Assembly (NCBI GenBank): GCA_043813895.1
Contig: JBDRKQ010000128.1
Coordinates: forward strand, 1-40,065
DNA: 40,065 nucleotides
Direction of reading: 5' to 3'
Source: CAZTAR01 sp043813895
GTDB lineage: Bacteria; Planctomycetota; Phycisphaerae; UBA1845; UTPLA1
A model generated the notes under the pieces. The model was not told where the DNA came from. It saw only the letters and a list, made by a program, of their open reading frames with translations, and did not search any database. A program made the position numbers and the translations under genes. Positions within the stretch are counted from its first letter, which is position 1; every line of letters begins with the position of its first letter. Positions 8,239 to 17,182 of the stretch are shown here, one piece after another.

Positions 8239-8750
8239 CTCGCGTCTCCTTCGCTGGAAGCCGGATCGAGCAGCTTCCGGATTTCGTCCATCGGCACCTC
8301 GTCCAACGGCGGCAAACCGAACCGCTCGCGCTGCCGGTGGACGGCCGAGTTGATCGGGGTCGTCCGGCCAGTCTCCTCGAACGTCTTGATCACCTTCTCG
8401 ACGGGTTCGGGGTAGATGCCCTTGTCCGCCAGCATGTTCTTTAACGAGATGATCACCTCGACCGGCTTGACCTCTTGTGGACATCGCTCGTGGCAGCTGT
8501 AACAATTGGTGCACTGCCACAGGATGGAGTCTTCCCGGAGCAGCTCCCCGCCCAAGCCGTAGAGGACCTTCAGCATGATCTCGCGAGGGTTGAACGCCTC
8601 GCTGTACATGGCCGCTGGACAATCGCCCACGCACGCGCCGCATTGATAGCAAAACCCGGCCAGGTTGCCTTCGACCTTTTCGGCCAACTCCCGCCGAAAG
8701 CGAAAATTGACCTCGACGACATCCTCGGTCTTCTCAGACGTCTCGGACAT
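8235..8750 (-). CDS. hdrC: Heterodisulfide reductase subunit C-like, two [4Fe-4S] clusters
   Basis: HdrC relays electrons from HdrA to HdrB. The 171-residue product has two classical cluster motifs, C34-x2-C37-x2-C40-x3-C44-Pro and C80-x2-C83-x2-C86-x3-C90-Pro, in a helical protein of the usual HdrC size. The ATG at 8750 has AAGGAG 8 bases upstream. It overlaps hdrB by four bases. The leader in front of its ribosome-binding site consists of a seven-base tandem repeat shared with the end of the preceding small gene. Confidence 0.93.
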   Translation of the reverse strand: MSETSEKTEDVVEVNFRFRRELAEKVEGNLAGFCYQCGACVGDCPAAMYSEAFNPREIMLKVLYGLGGELLREDSILWQCTNCYSCHERCPQEVKPVEVIISLKNMLADKGIYPEPVEKVIKTFEETGRTTPINSAVHRQRERFGLPPLDEVPMDEIRKLLDPASSEGDAS

Positions 8751-8765
8751 CCGCGTGACTCCTTG

Positions 8766-8828
8766 GAATAGCGATCAGCTTTCAGCTATCAACCGTCAGT
8801 CGTTCGCAATTCGCTATTTGCTATCAGC
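8766..8828. repeat. Degenerate 7-bp tandem repeat (nine units) upstream of hdrC
   Basis: Read on the plus strand in steps of seven, the units are gaatagc, gatcagc, tttcagc, tatcaac, cgtcagt, cgttcgc, aattcgc, tatttgc, tatcagc: exactly nine heptads (63 bases) around a consensus like tatcagc. The array begins inside the last codons of the zinc-ribbon gene and ends one base before the hdrC ribosome-binding site. Confidence 0.8.
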
Positions 8829-8966
8829 CTTCTTCTTCAAATGCCGGATGCTGTTCGAGCGGCACTTGGGGCAGGAGCGTTCCTTGTCCTCGCCCTTCTC
8901 CACTTGGTCGGTGTAGTCGTGTCCGCACATCATACACCGGAAGTTCTCCGTCGTTTTCACCGCCAT
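8814..8966 (-). CDS. Tiny zinc-ribbon / rubredoxin-like protein (50 residues)
   Basis: An easily missed gene inside the Hdr operon. GGAGGT precedes the ATG at 8966 by four bases. The product has 50 residues with a C11-x2-C14 pair (CMMC) and a C32-x2-C35 pair (CPKC) about 17 residues apart, and a Lys-rich end. This four-Cys arrangement can bind Zn or Fe as a rubredoxin-like knuckle. It lies 54 bases after the HdrA-MvhD gene and 64 bases before hdrC. A role as a small iron electron carrier or an assembly subunit of the complex is possible; the sequence does not decide. Its last codons belong to the heptad repeat. Confidence 0.8.
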   Translation of the reverse strand: MAVKTTENFRCMMCGHDYTDQVEKGEDKERSCPKCRSNSIRHLKKKADSK

Positions 8967-9020
8967 ATGGACCTCCGATCCAAACCGCGATCGTCAGGGA
9001 GCGGTCGGCCTTCTTTATTC

Positions 9021-11471
9021 CTAGCCCGCCGTTGCCACCGCGGCCTCTTCCTTCTTCTTCTTGGCCTTCTTCGGCTTCAGCGCCTCGCGGCCTTGTTCGA
9101 TCTCATCCATCGTGACGGTCTTGCGAAGCTCCTCCATCTGATGCATGACCTTGGCAAACTTCTGCCCTTCCGCCGCGCTGATCCATTCCAACTGCAGCCG
9201 CTCCGGCCTGACGCCGGCCTTCTCCAGCTTGTTCCATAGACGCTGCATACGCTTCACCGTCTCACGGTTGGCGCTGATGTAGTGGCAGTCGGCGTAGTGG
9301 CACCCGGACACCAACACGACCGGCGCGCCGCATCGGAAGGCCTCCAGGACCATATCCTCCGAAACACGGGCCGAACACATCGTGCGAACGACGCGGTTCG
9401 ACGCCGGGTACCGGATGCGCGAGATGCCCGCCATGTCGCCACCCGCATAGGAACACCAGTTGCAGGCGAAGGCGAAGACCTTGTCCTGTGGGCGTTCGGC
9501 CAATATCGCCTGGATCTGCGCAAAGATTTGATTGTCCGTGAAGTGCCGCATGGTGATCGCGCCGAAGAGACACGTCGCACCGCAGGCGCCGCAGCCCGCA
9601 CAGGCCGCCTCCACGACGGTCGCCGCTTCGCCCTTCTTCCAGACAATCGCGCCATACGGGCATACCTTCGCGCACAGGCCGCACTTCTCGCACGCCATTT
9701 CGTCGATGCGGCTCGTGATCGCCTCGATCTGGATCTTCCCGGCATTCAGCAGCGCGCCGGCCCGTGACGCCGCAGCCCCCGCCTGGCACACCGAGTCCTT
9801 GATGTCCTTAGGGGATTCGCAGAAGCCGGCGAAGTGGACCCCTCGCGTCGGCGCGTCCACAGGCTTGAGCTTCGGGTGCGACTCCATGAAGAAGCCGTCC
9901 GACGTCTTCGACAGGGTCAACATGCTCGATATCTTGGCAAGGTCTTTGGGCGGCACGACGCCGACGGACAACACCAGCATGTCGAGCTCGTGGCGCTCCA
10001 GCTTTCCGCTGGTCGTGTTTTCGACGGTAACGACGAGATTCCGCGTCTCGGGGTCCTCCACGACGTCGCCCGGAAGCCCGCGGACGTAGCGCGTACCTAC
10101 TTCCTTCGACCGCTGGAACATGTCCTCGAACGACTTTCCGAACGCCCGGATATCCTGATAGAAAACGACGTTCTCGACGTCGGGGTAGTGGTCCGCGAGG
10201 AGCAGGGTGTCCTTGATTGTGTTCATGCAGCAGATGTTGGAGCAGTAGGGCCGCCCGATCTTCGGGTTTCGCGACCCGACGCACTGCACGAAACCGATTC
10301 GCAGGGGTCGTGTGTGGTCGCTCGGCCGGACAAAGTGGCCCGCCGTCGGTCCGCCCGCGCAGATCAGCCGTTCGAACTCCATCGACGTGATGACGTTGTC
10401 GAACCGCGTGTACCCGTACTCGTCCATCTCCGTGGGGTCGTAGACGTCCAGGCCGATCGCCACGATGACGGCGCCGATTTCTCGCGTGATGATCTCGTCA
10501 GCGTCGTCGTAGTTGATGGCTTGCTTGTCGCAGACGTCCGCGCACTTGCCGCACGCGATGGGGTTGTTCCCCAGGCAGTCGTCCATGTTCAGGATGTATG
10601 AGCAAGGCACGGCCTGCGGGAACGGAATATAGATCGCCCTGCGCGAGGAGAGGCCCATCTGATATTCGTCCGGCTTTGAGACGGGGCAGACCTTGACGCA
10701 CTCCCCACACGCGTTGCAGAGCGACTTGTCGACGTAGCGCGCCTTCTTCCGAATCTTCGCGACAAAGTTCCCGACGTAGCCTGAGACTTCTTCGACTTCG
10801 CTGAAGGTGAGCAGCTCGATGTTTGGATGCCGACCGGCATCGATGGCCTTTGGGCCCAAAATTCATATCGAGCAGTCCATGGTGGGATAGGTCTTGTCCA
10901 GTTGGGCCATGATCCCACCGATGGTCGGTTCCTTCTCCACGAGCACGACTTGATGTCCGGCGTCGGCCAACTCGATCGCGGCCTCAATGCCCGCGACGCC
11001 GCCGCCAATCACCAATGCCCGCTTCGTCACAGGAACGGTCAGCTCTTCCTGCGGCTGGAGAAACCTCGCCCGCGCAACCGCGCTGGCCACGAGGTCCTTG
11101 GCCTTGTCGGTGGCCGCCTCCATCTCGCCCGGGTGTACCCAGGAACAGTGCTCCCTGAGGTTGGCCATCTCCATCAGGTATGGATTCAGGCCAGCCTCGC
11201 GGACGCACTGCCGGAATGTGGGCTCGTGCTGCCTGGGCGTACAAGAGGCAACCACGACGCGGTTCAACTTGTACTTGCCGATCGCGTCCTTGATCTCATT
11301 CTGGCCGGGGTCCGCACAGGTGTACTTGTTGCGGACCGCGCACACCACGTCAGGCAGCGTCTCGGCGTACTCGGTCACCGCCCCGCAATCCACGGCGCCG
11401 GCGATGTTCAACCCGCAGTCGCAGACAAACACGCCCACGCGGATATCGCCATTTGTCGGTTCACGAACCAT
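9021..11471 (-). CDS. hdrA: Selenocysteine-containing HdrA fused to an MvhD domain (UGA readthrough at 10863-10865)
   Basis: HdrA is the FAD-carrying electron-bifurcating subunit of Hdr complexes. The 816-residue product has an N-terminal HdrA domain (CDCGLNIAG near residue 16), a Rossmann FAD motif (GGGVAGIEAA near 155), and an active-site stretch Asp-Cys-Ser-Ile-Sec203-Ile-Leu-Gly-Pro-Lys. Cluster motifs follow (CNACGECVKVCP from 252; CGKCADVC near 307), then two C-terminal ferredoxin motifs (CEKCGLCAKVCP, CAGCGACGATC) and an MvhD domain from about 666 (FACNWCSYAGGD, GCHYADC). A Lys-rich tail ends the protein. The in-frame UGA occupies the position of a Cys/Sec in known HdrA. Both flanks match HdrA without gap, and a hairpin follows. 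The start at 11471 has AGGAAGG upstream. A conventional gene call would report two fragments. Confidence 0.92.
10826..10865 (-). promoter_or_regulatory. UGA-Sec codon and putative bacterial SECIS hairpin of the HdrA-MvhD gene
   Basis: The UGA is at 10865-10863. About 24 bases downstream the minus strand reads GATGCC-GGTC-GGCATC, a perfect 6-bp stem with a four-base loop beginning GG (10826-10841). Bacterial SECIS elements are short hairpins just after the UGA with a G at the start of the apical loop. The second HdrA gene has the same hairpin at the same distance. Confidence 0.7.
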
Positions 11472-11530
11472 TCGGTGCCCTTCCTACTTAGAACCTTCTC
11501 CTGATTATCCTCGCTGGACTCAAACACGCA

Positions 11531-12685
11531 TCACGCCAGCGCGTCGACCGCCAACTCGGCCAAATCGCGCAGCTCGATCTCAATCTCACTTCCCTGCTTG
11601 GGGTCTTTCATCGTGCAGCGGAAGTGTACCTGGCACTTCGGGCACGCCGTGACCAGCACCTCGGCGCCGGTGGCGCGCGCCTCCTTGAGCCGGGCCACCT
11701 GGATCTGCTTTGCGAACCGGTCGCAGTTCGACCACGTGCCGCCCGCGCAACATGCCGCCGACTTGCCCGAATGCGCCATCTCCACCAGCTCCACACCCGG
11801 CACGGCCGCCAGCAGTTGCCGAGGAGCTTCGTAGATGCCCAGATGCCGGCCCATGCGGCAGGGGTCCTGGTAGGTCACGCGCTGCCCGGCCTCGGCCCCG
11901 TTGCGGTCCTTGAACTTCAGCGTGTCTTTCTGCTCCAGCAGGAATTCGCTGAAGTGGACGACGCGAGGCGGCGAGCCCTCGAAGAAGGGCTCGTAATCCA
12001 GCTTCCAGGTTCGCAGACACTCCGCGCAGGACGTCACAAGCGTTGTCGCCCCACTCTCGGCAACGAGCTTTACGTTGTGCTTCGCCAGTGCTTCGAAGCT
12101 CGCCCGATCGCCGTTCCACAACAGGTCGTGACCACAGCAACGCTCTTCCGGCGAAACGACCGGCGTCACGCCCGCCGCGTTCATCAGACGGACTGCCGCG
12201 CGCGTGCCATCGAGTGTCTTCATGCCGAAGTCGGGGAAGAAGGCGTCGTAGTACATCGTGCAGCCGGTCCAATAGAAGACCGATCCCTTATTCGGTTCCG
12301 TCTTGAGATCCGAGTCAATCCACCCCATCCGGTCCTGCTGCGTGCCGCCTTTGGCCATCATCCGCATGACGGACTGCAATGCCCCGCCGTGCGGGCACTC
12401 CGGTTCGATGCCTTCCCGGTAGCACATCTCACGCAGCTTCTGCACGAGGTCCGTATAGCCGACCTCCGCAGGACATCGCTGATCGCACAAGCTGCACGTC
12501 AGGCAACTGAACAGGCTGCCATTGCCCAACAGCGCCTCTTTCTGGCCGAGGTTCGTCTCCAGCACATGCCGACGCGGGCTGTAGGCCCCGCCAATCCGAG
12601 AGATCGGACACGTTGCGGTACATTTCCCGCAGTCATAACAGGCCCAGGCCCTGGTTTTCCTCGACGCTTGCAAGAGTTCCGGCAT
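11531..12685 (-). CDS. HdrD-like protein (HdrC-HdrB fusion), Fe-S oxidoreductase
   Basis: A 384-residue protein combining the two HdrC-type [4Fe-4S] motifs (C16-C19-C22-C26 and C61-C64-C67-C71, each followed by Pro) with two HdrB-type CCG domains (WTGC, ERCCGHD, SCAEC; then DPCRMG, ACCAGGTW, CPKC). This layout is that of HdrD and related disulfide-reductase-like subunits. The start at 12685 has GGAG 8 bases upstream; mvhD ends 21 bases before it. It gives the operon a second HdrBC-equivalent besides the separate hdrC/hdrB pair, probably paired with the double HdrA. The electron acceptor is unknown. Confidence 0.9.
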   Translation of the reverse strand: MPELLQASRKTRAWACYDCGKCTATCPISRIGGAYSPRRHVLETNLGQKEALLGNGSLFSCLTCSLCDQRCPAEVGYTDLVQKLREMCYREGIEPECPHGGALQSVMRMMAKGGTQQDRMGWIDSDLKTEPNKGSVFYWTGCTMYYDAFFPDFGMKTLDGTRAAVRLMNAAGVTPVVSPEERCCGHDLLWNGDRASFEALAKHNVKLVAESGATTLVTSCAECLRTWKLDYEPFFEGSPPRVVHFSEFLLEQKDTLKFKDRNGAEAGQRVTYQDPCRMGRHLGIYEAPRQLLAAVPGVELVEMAHSGKSAACCAGGTWSNCDRFAKQIQVARLKEARATGAEVLVTACPKCQVHFRCTMKDPKQGSEIEIELRDLAELAVDALA

Positions 12686-12706
12686 GAATGTTCACTCCCT
12701 GATTCG

Positions 12707-13339
12707 TCAGACCGCCCGACGCGCGCGCGCGAACGGGCTCGGTCCCAGTGCCCGAACCTGCTCCGTGAATTCGTTGATGACTTCCGCGAATCGGCCGCCC
12801 TCGGCCGCGCTGATCCACTCGAGTCGCAATCGGCCCTCTTCCAGGCCCAACAGCTTGACCATGTTCTTGGTCTTCTCGAACTGTTCCACGGCCCGCTCGT
12901 TTCCGAAGACGTAATGGCAGTCCCCGAAATGGCACCCCGAGACGAGCACGCCATCGGCGCCCTTCTCGAAAGCCCGCAGCACGAAGCCAGGCTGGATTCG
13001 CCCGGAACACATGACGCGGATCATCCTGAAGTGCGGCTGGTGCTGGATCCGTGATACCCCCGCCGTGTCGGCGCCGGCGTATGAGCACCAGTTGCACGCG
13101 AAGACCACGAGGCTTGGATTCCAGCCCGGCAACGGTTCAGGGTTGATCATCGGCGCCTTTTCTTTGGGCACGGCCTTCGGCTGGGCGGCTGTCTGCCGTG
13201 CCGCCTTCGGTTGTGCCGGCTTCGGCGGGGTTGCTTTTGGTCGCGCTGCCTTCGACGCCGGGGCCGACTTAGGCTGCGTCGCCTTCGACTCCTTCGGGGG
13301 CGACCGTTTGGGCCGCTGCTTTTTCCGAGGGGTCGTCAT
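12707..13339 (-). CDS. mvhD: MvhD-like [2Fe-2S] protein with a Lys/Pro/Ala-rich N-terminal tail
   Basis: MvhD hands electrons to HdrA from a partner such as a hydrogenase or dehydrogenase. The C-terminal 140 residues are a full MvhD domain (FACNWCSYAGAD, MCSGRI, GCHFGDC, LEWISAAEG), closely like the domain fused to the other HdrA. The first 62 residues are a low-complexity tail of PK/AxPK repeats resembling histone H1-like or AlgP-like tails. The start is firm: GGAGGT precedes the ATG at 13339, and the ATG overlaps the HdrA stop by four bases. The tail is therefore part of the protein and not a start error. Its function is unknown. Confidence 0.9.
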   Translation of the reverse strand: MTTPRKKQRPKRSPPKESKATQPKSAPASKAARPKATPPKPAQPKAARQTAAQPKAVPKEKAPMINPEPLPGWNPSLVVFACNWCSYAGADTAGVSRIQHQPHFRMIRVMCSGRIQPGFVLRAFEKGADGVLVSGCHFGDCHYVFGNERAVEQFEKTKNMVKLLGLEEGRLRLEWISAAEGGRFAEVINEFTEQVRALGPSPFARARRAV

Positions 13340-16300
13340 GGGGCCACCTCCTCGGGGAAAAAGGCATCGATCATTGCGTTAACCTGCTTATCCGTGAAGT
13401 GCTTCGAAGCGATGGCCCCGCTGGGACACCAACTCGTACATGTCCCGCAACCTTTGCACAGCGACGCATTGATTCGGGCCGAGAATCCGCCGGACTCCGT
13501 CTCGACGAGCTGCGGCGCCTGGAATTGGCAAATCTCGACGCACTCCCCACATGCCCGGCACTTCTCCTCGTCCACGACGGACACGGCCGGGTCTAGCTTC
13601 ACCTTGTCGTATGCGAGGAACACCGATGCTTTGGCGGCGGCCGCGGAGGCCTGCGCCACGGTGTCCACAATGTCCTTCGGCCCCTGCACGGTCCCCGCCA
13701 ACAGGATACCCTCGACAGCCGTCTCCACCGGCGCCAACTCGGGATGCCGTTCGAGGAAGAAGCCGTCGAGCCCTAGGCTGGCCTTCAGCATGTCGTGGAA
13801 CTGGGCCGTCTCCGGCTGCCTCGCACGCATCCCGACGCTCAAGATGACGAGATCGCTCGGCACCAACACACGGCGGCCCAAGAGATCGTCGAAACAACGC
13901 ACACCTTCGGCCCGCTCGGAGCCCATGATCTCAGCCGTCTCGCCGGGCGGAATGCGAATGAACAACACACCCTTGCCCCGTGCCTCGCGATACATCTCCT
14001 CCGCGCCGGAGGAGATCGTGCGGATGTCGCGATAGAAGATCGTCGTGTCGATTCCCTGCTCGCAGAGTTGTATCGCCTGTTTGATCGCCGTGGGGCAGCA
14101 GTACCGTGAACAGCCGGTGAAGCCCTCAGCCTCGCGAGAACCGACGCACAAGATGAAGGAGGCGGAAGATGGCTTCCGGCCTTCGACCTTCAACTCATCC
14201 TCGCTCTCGAAGAACGCCTTCTCCAACTCCGCGCTCGTGATCACGTTCGGCATCTTGCCGTACCCGTACTCTCCCTGGGGGTCGTGCAGGTCCGCGCCAA
14301 AGGCGAGGATGATCGCCCCGACCGGCAGGACTTCTCCGTCTTGGGGTGCCGGCGCTCCGGTACTAGTGCTCTTGAGCGTCACTTCGAAGTTGCCCACAAA
14401 GCCGCTAATGTCCGCGACTTCGGTGTTCAGCAAGACACGGGCGCCGCTCTCGTTCAGCCGCTTCGTCTTCTCTTTCAACACGTCCGCGGCCAGGCGCATG
14501 TTTGGATAAAGGTGTTTGAGGTTCGGTTCGGCCAGTCGCCCGCCCAGTCGGTCCGTCTTCTCCACGAGCGTGACGGGAAAGCCCTGCATTGCGAGGTCCG
14601 TCGCGGCCTGGATTCCGCCAATGCCGCCGCCGACCACCAGGGCCGCCCGCGTCATCGGCATCTCGCCTTCCACCAGCGGCTCCAGATGCCGCGCCCGCGC
14701 GATACCCATGCGAATCAGCGTGCGGGCCTTGTCCTGGGCTTCCTCCGGCTGCTTTGCATGGACCCACGAACACTGGTCTCGAACGTTCACCATCTCGAGC
14801 AGGTAAGGGTTGAAGCCGATTCTCGCACAGGTCTCCCGGAAGATCGGCTCGTGCGTTCGCGGCGTGCAGGCGGCGACGACCAGTCGGTTCAATGAATGTT
14901 CACGGATCAGCTCCACCAACTCGTCCTGCCCGGTGGAAGAACACGCGAAGAGGTTGTTCTTCGCAACGACCACATCCGGGATCTTGCTCGCGAAGTCGGC
15001 AAGTTGCTCGACATCCAGAACGCCGGCGATGTTCACACCGCAATGGCAGACCAACACGCCCACCCTTGGCGGACCCGAGAGATCCAGCGGCTCGACCGTC
15101 TCTTCTTCCTCTTCGACGCGATCGCCGGCCAGGAAGACCTGCGCACGAGCGGCCGTGGCCGAAGCCTGGGCGACGCAATCCGGAATGACCTGCGGCCCGA
15201 CCGCGCTGCCGCACACGAAAATACCGTCTCGGGTGGATTCCACCGCCGAGATCGCTGCATCTTTCCTCGCGACGAACCCATACAGGTCCGTCTCGATTCC
15301 GAGCTTCTCGCAGAGCTTCTTCGCGCCGTCGTTTGGCGCCGCCGCAACCGACAAAACAACGAGGTCCGCCGGCACGATCTTCTGGCGATGTTCCAACGTG
15401 TCCTCGACGAAGATCTCCAGCGAACGGTCCCCGGGCACTTCGTCGATCTTCGCCGGGCGTCCGCGCAGGTACTCGGCGCTCTTCTCATCCCGCGATCGCT
15501 GGACGAAATCGTCGAAGCCCTTGCCGAATGCCCGGATGTCCGTGTAGAGGATCGTCACATCTTCGACTTCGGGATCGTGCTGCCGAACGAGCATCGAATC
15601 CTTCACCGCGTTCATGCAGCAGAAACGGCTGCAATAGGGCCGCCCCCCCTCGCCGCGCGCGCCGACGCACTGGATGAAGACGATCCGCTTCGGGGTCTTC
15701 ATGTCGGAAGGGCGAACGACGTGCCCCTGCGTGACGCCCGAGGCATTCAGCATCCGCTCGAATTCGAGACTTGTGACGACGTTCGGGAACCGTCCGTAGC
15801 CGTAGTTGCCCAGCTTTCTGGCGTCGAATTCCTGGAAACCCACCGCCACCAGGATGGCTCCGACATCCAACTCTGTCTCCTCCGGGCGCATGTCGAAGTC
15901 GATCGCGTTGACGTCGCACGCCTTGCTGCAATGGCCGCAGATGAGGACGTTCGGCTGGTAGTCCTCCTTCCGGCGCTTCTTCATCCGCTGGACCTTCTCG
16001 ATCCGCCTGAATTGCTTATCACTCAGGAAGCCGTGCAGGTTCAGACAGGCATCGGGATCGATCACGTAGGACGCCGGCACCGACTGCGGGAACGGTCGAT
16101 AGATCGCCTTCCGTGCCTTAAGCCCCGAGTCGAACTCGTTCCCCCCGACCTTTGGGCACGCGTCCACGCACAACCCGCAGGCAACGCACATGTCCTCGCG
16201 CACGTACCGCGGGTTCTTCCGCACACGCACGCGGAAATTCCCCGGCTCACCTTCGCATCCGACCACTTCCGCGTTCGTTACGACCTCGATTAGGGGATGC

Positions 16301-16548
16301 CGACCGGCATCCATGGCCTTCGGCCCGAGGATTCATATCGAACAGTCCATGGTGGGAAACGTCTTGTCGAGCTGCGCCATGCGGCCGCCCAACGTCGGCG
16401 ATTTCTCCACCAGGGTCACGCGGATGCGAGCGTTGGCCAAATCCAGCGCCGCCTGAATGCCGGCGATGCCTCCTCCGATCACAAGCGCGCGCTTGTGTGC
16501 CACCGGCCGCGGTGCTTCCGCCGATTCTGTCTTGGGGCGAGCGTCCAC
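13336..16548 (-). CDS. hdrA: Tandem double HdrA with selenocysteine in the first module (UGA at 16333-16335)
   Basis: A 1070-residue protein containing two HdrA units head to tail. Unit 1 starts directly with a Rossmann FAD motif (GGGIAGIQAA from 25) and the stretch Asp-Cys-Ser-Ile-Sec72-Ile-Leu-Gly-Pro-Lys. Clusters follow at CVACGLCVDACP (from 121) and CGHCSKAC (about 204). Unit 2 begins near 493 with the N-terminal HdrA domain (CHCGVNIAG) and has its own FAD motif (GGGIGGIQAA near 639), but lacks the Asp-Cys-Ser-x-Cys/Sec stretch. The end carries CRACGECVEIC (from 997) and CKGCGTCTSWCP (from 1031). The start is a GTG at 16548 with GGAGGT 7 bases upstream, placed 37 bases after korC. Double HdrAs with this look occur in anaerobic electron-bifurcating complexes such as the BamE type. 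The exact role here is inferred. Confidence 0.9.
16295..16335 (-). promoter_or_regulatory. UGA-Sec codon and putative bacterial SECIS hairpin of the double HdrA gene
   Basis: The UGA is at 16335-16333. The minus strand then forms GGATGCC-GGTC-GGCATCC (16295-16312), a perfect 7-bp stem with the same GGTC loop as in the other HdrA gene. The hairpin sits inside the codons for Met-Asp-Ala-Gly-Arg-His-Pro, so protein and RNA constraints overlap. Confidence 0.7.
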
Positions 16549-16585
16549 GCTCCAGACCTCCGTCTCGAGGTTTCTCTTTTCGCGC

Positions 16586-17182
16586 CTATCCTTCGACCGC
16601 CTGCTTAGCGCCGACGGCCTCTTCGGCCTGCCCGCCACCTTCGCCGTACTCCTCGTCGAAGGACGCGCAACCGGCGTCGAACGCCTTCAAATTCAGCTCC
16701 TCGGTTCCCGGCGGCACGGAAACTTTCACCGCTTCGCGCATGTCCTTGCGAGGAATCACACCCGTGGACGCCGCGAAGAAACCGAGCATCACGATATTCT
16801 GAACGATGACGCGGCCGAGCGATTCCGCGATCCGCATCGAATGCACGCCGTAGGCCCGCTGTCCCTTTATGGATTTCGGCCGCACCAGGCTCTTCTCGTA
16901 CACGAGAATCCCGTCGTCCTTCAACTCGTCTCCATACTTGTCGTAACCTTCGCCCGACATCACCATGAAGATGTCCGGCCGGGCGATGTACGGGTACAGC
17001 ACTTCCGTGTCACTCAGGGCAAGCGTCGCGCTGCAAGCCGAACCGCGCGCCTCGGGGCCGAAGCTCTGGATCATCGTGGCATGCTTGCCGGAATGAATCG
17101 CGCAGGCCCGACCGATGATGTAGCCCGACAAGACCACGCCCTGTCCGCCATAGCCGGTAATGCGAATCTCCGTTCTATTCAT
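16586..17182 (-). CDS. korC: 2-oxoacid:ferredoxin oxidoreductase, gamma subunit
   Basis: The 198-residue product is a gamma-domain protein of the pyruvate/2-oxoglutarate ferredoxin oxidoreductase family. It shows the N-terminal GYGGQGVVLSG nucleotide/CoA-type loop, then SFGPEARGSAC, and later QNIVMLGFFAA. In KorABCD-type enzymes this chain joins the alpha and beta subunits to form the active site. The start at 17182 has GGAAGGAGGG upstream and overlaps the korB stop by 8 bases. The C-terminus is short, acidic and Gly-rich. Confidence 0.92.
   Translation of the reverse strand: MNRTEIRITGYGGQGVVLSGYIIGRACAIHSGKHATMIQSFGPEARGSACSATLALSDTEVLYPYIARPDIFMVMSGEGYDKYGDELKDDGILVYEKSLVRPKSIKGQRAYGVHSMRIAESLGRVIVQNIVMLGFFAASTGVIPRKDMREAVKVSVPPGTEELNLKAFDAGCASFDEEYGEGGGQAEEAVGAKQAVEG

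Noticed and set aside
8239..8652. Long N-terminal extension of hdrB
   Set aside because: It overlaps hdrC in another frame and is Arg/Pro-rich shadow sequence; a TTG with a good ribosome-binding site at 8238 begins the HdrB fold.
10860..10868. Frameshift or nonsense mutation splitting hdrA
   Set aside because: The frame does not change, the UGA falls on the known Cys/Sec position, and the unrelated second HdrA gene has UGA at the same codon with the same hairpin.
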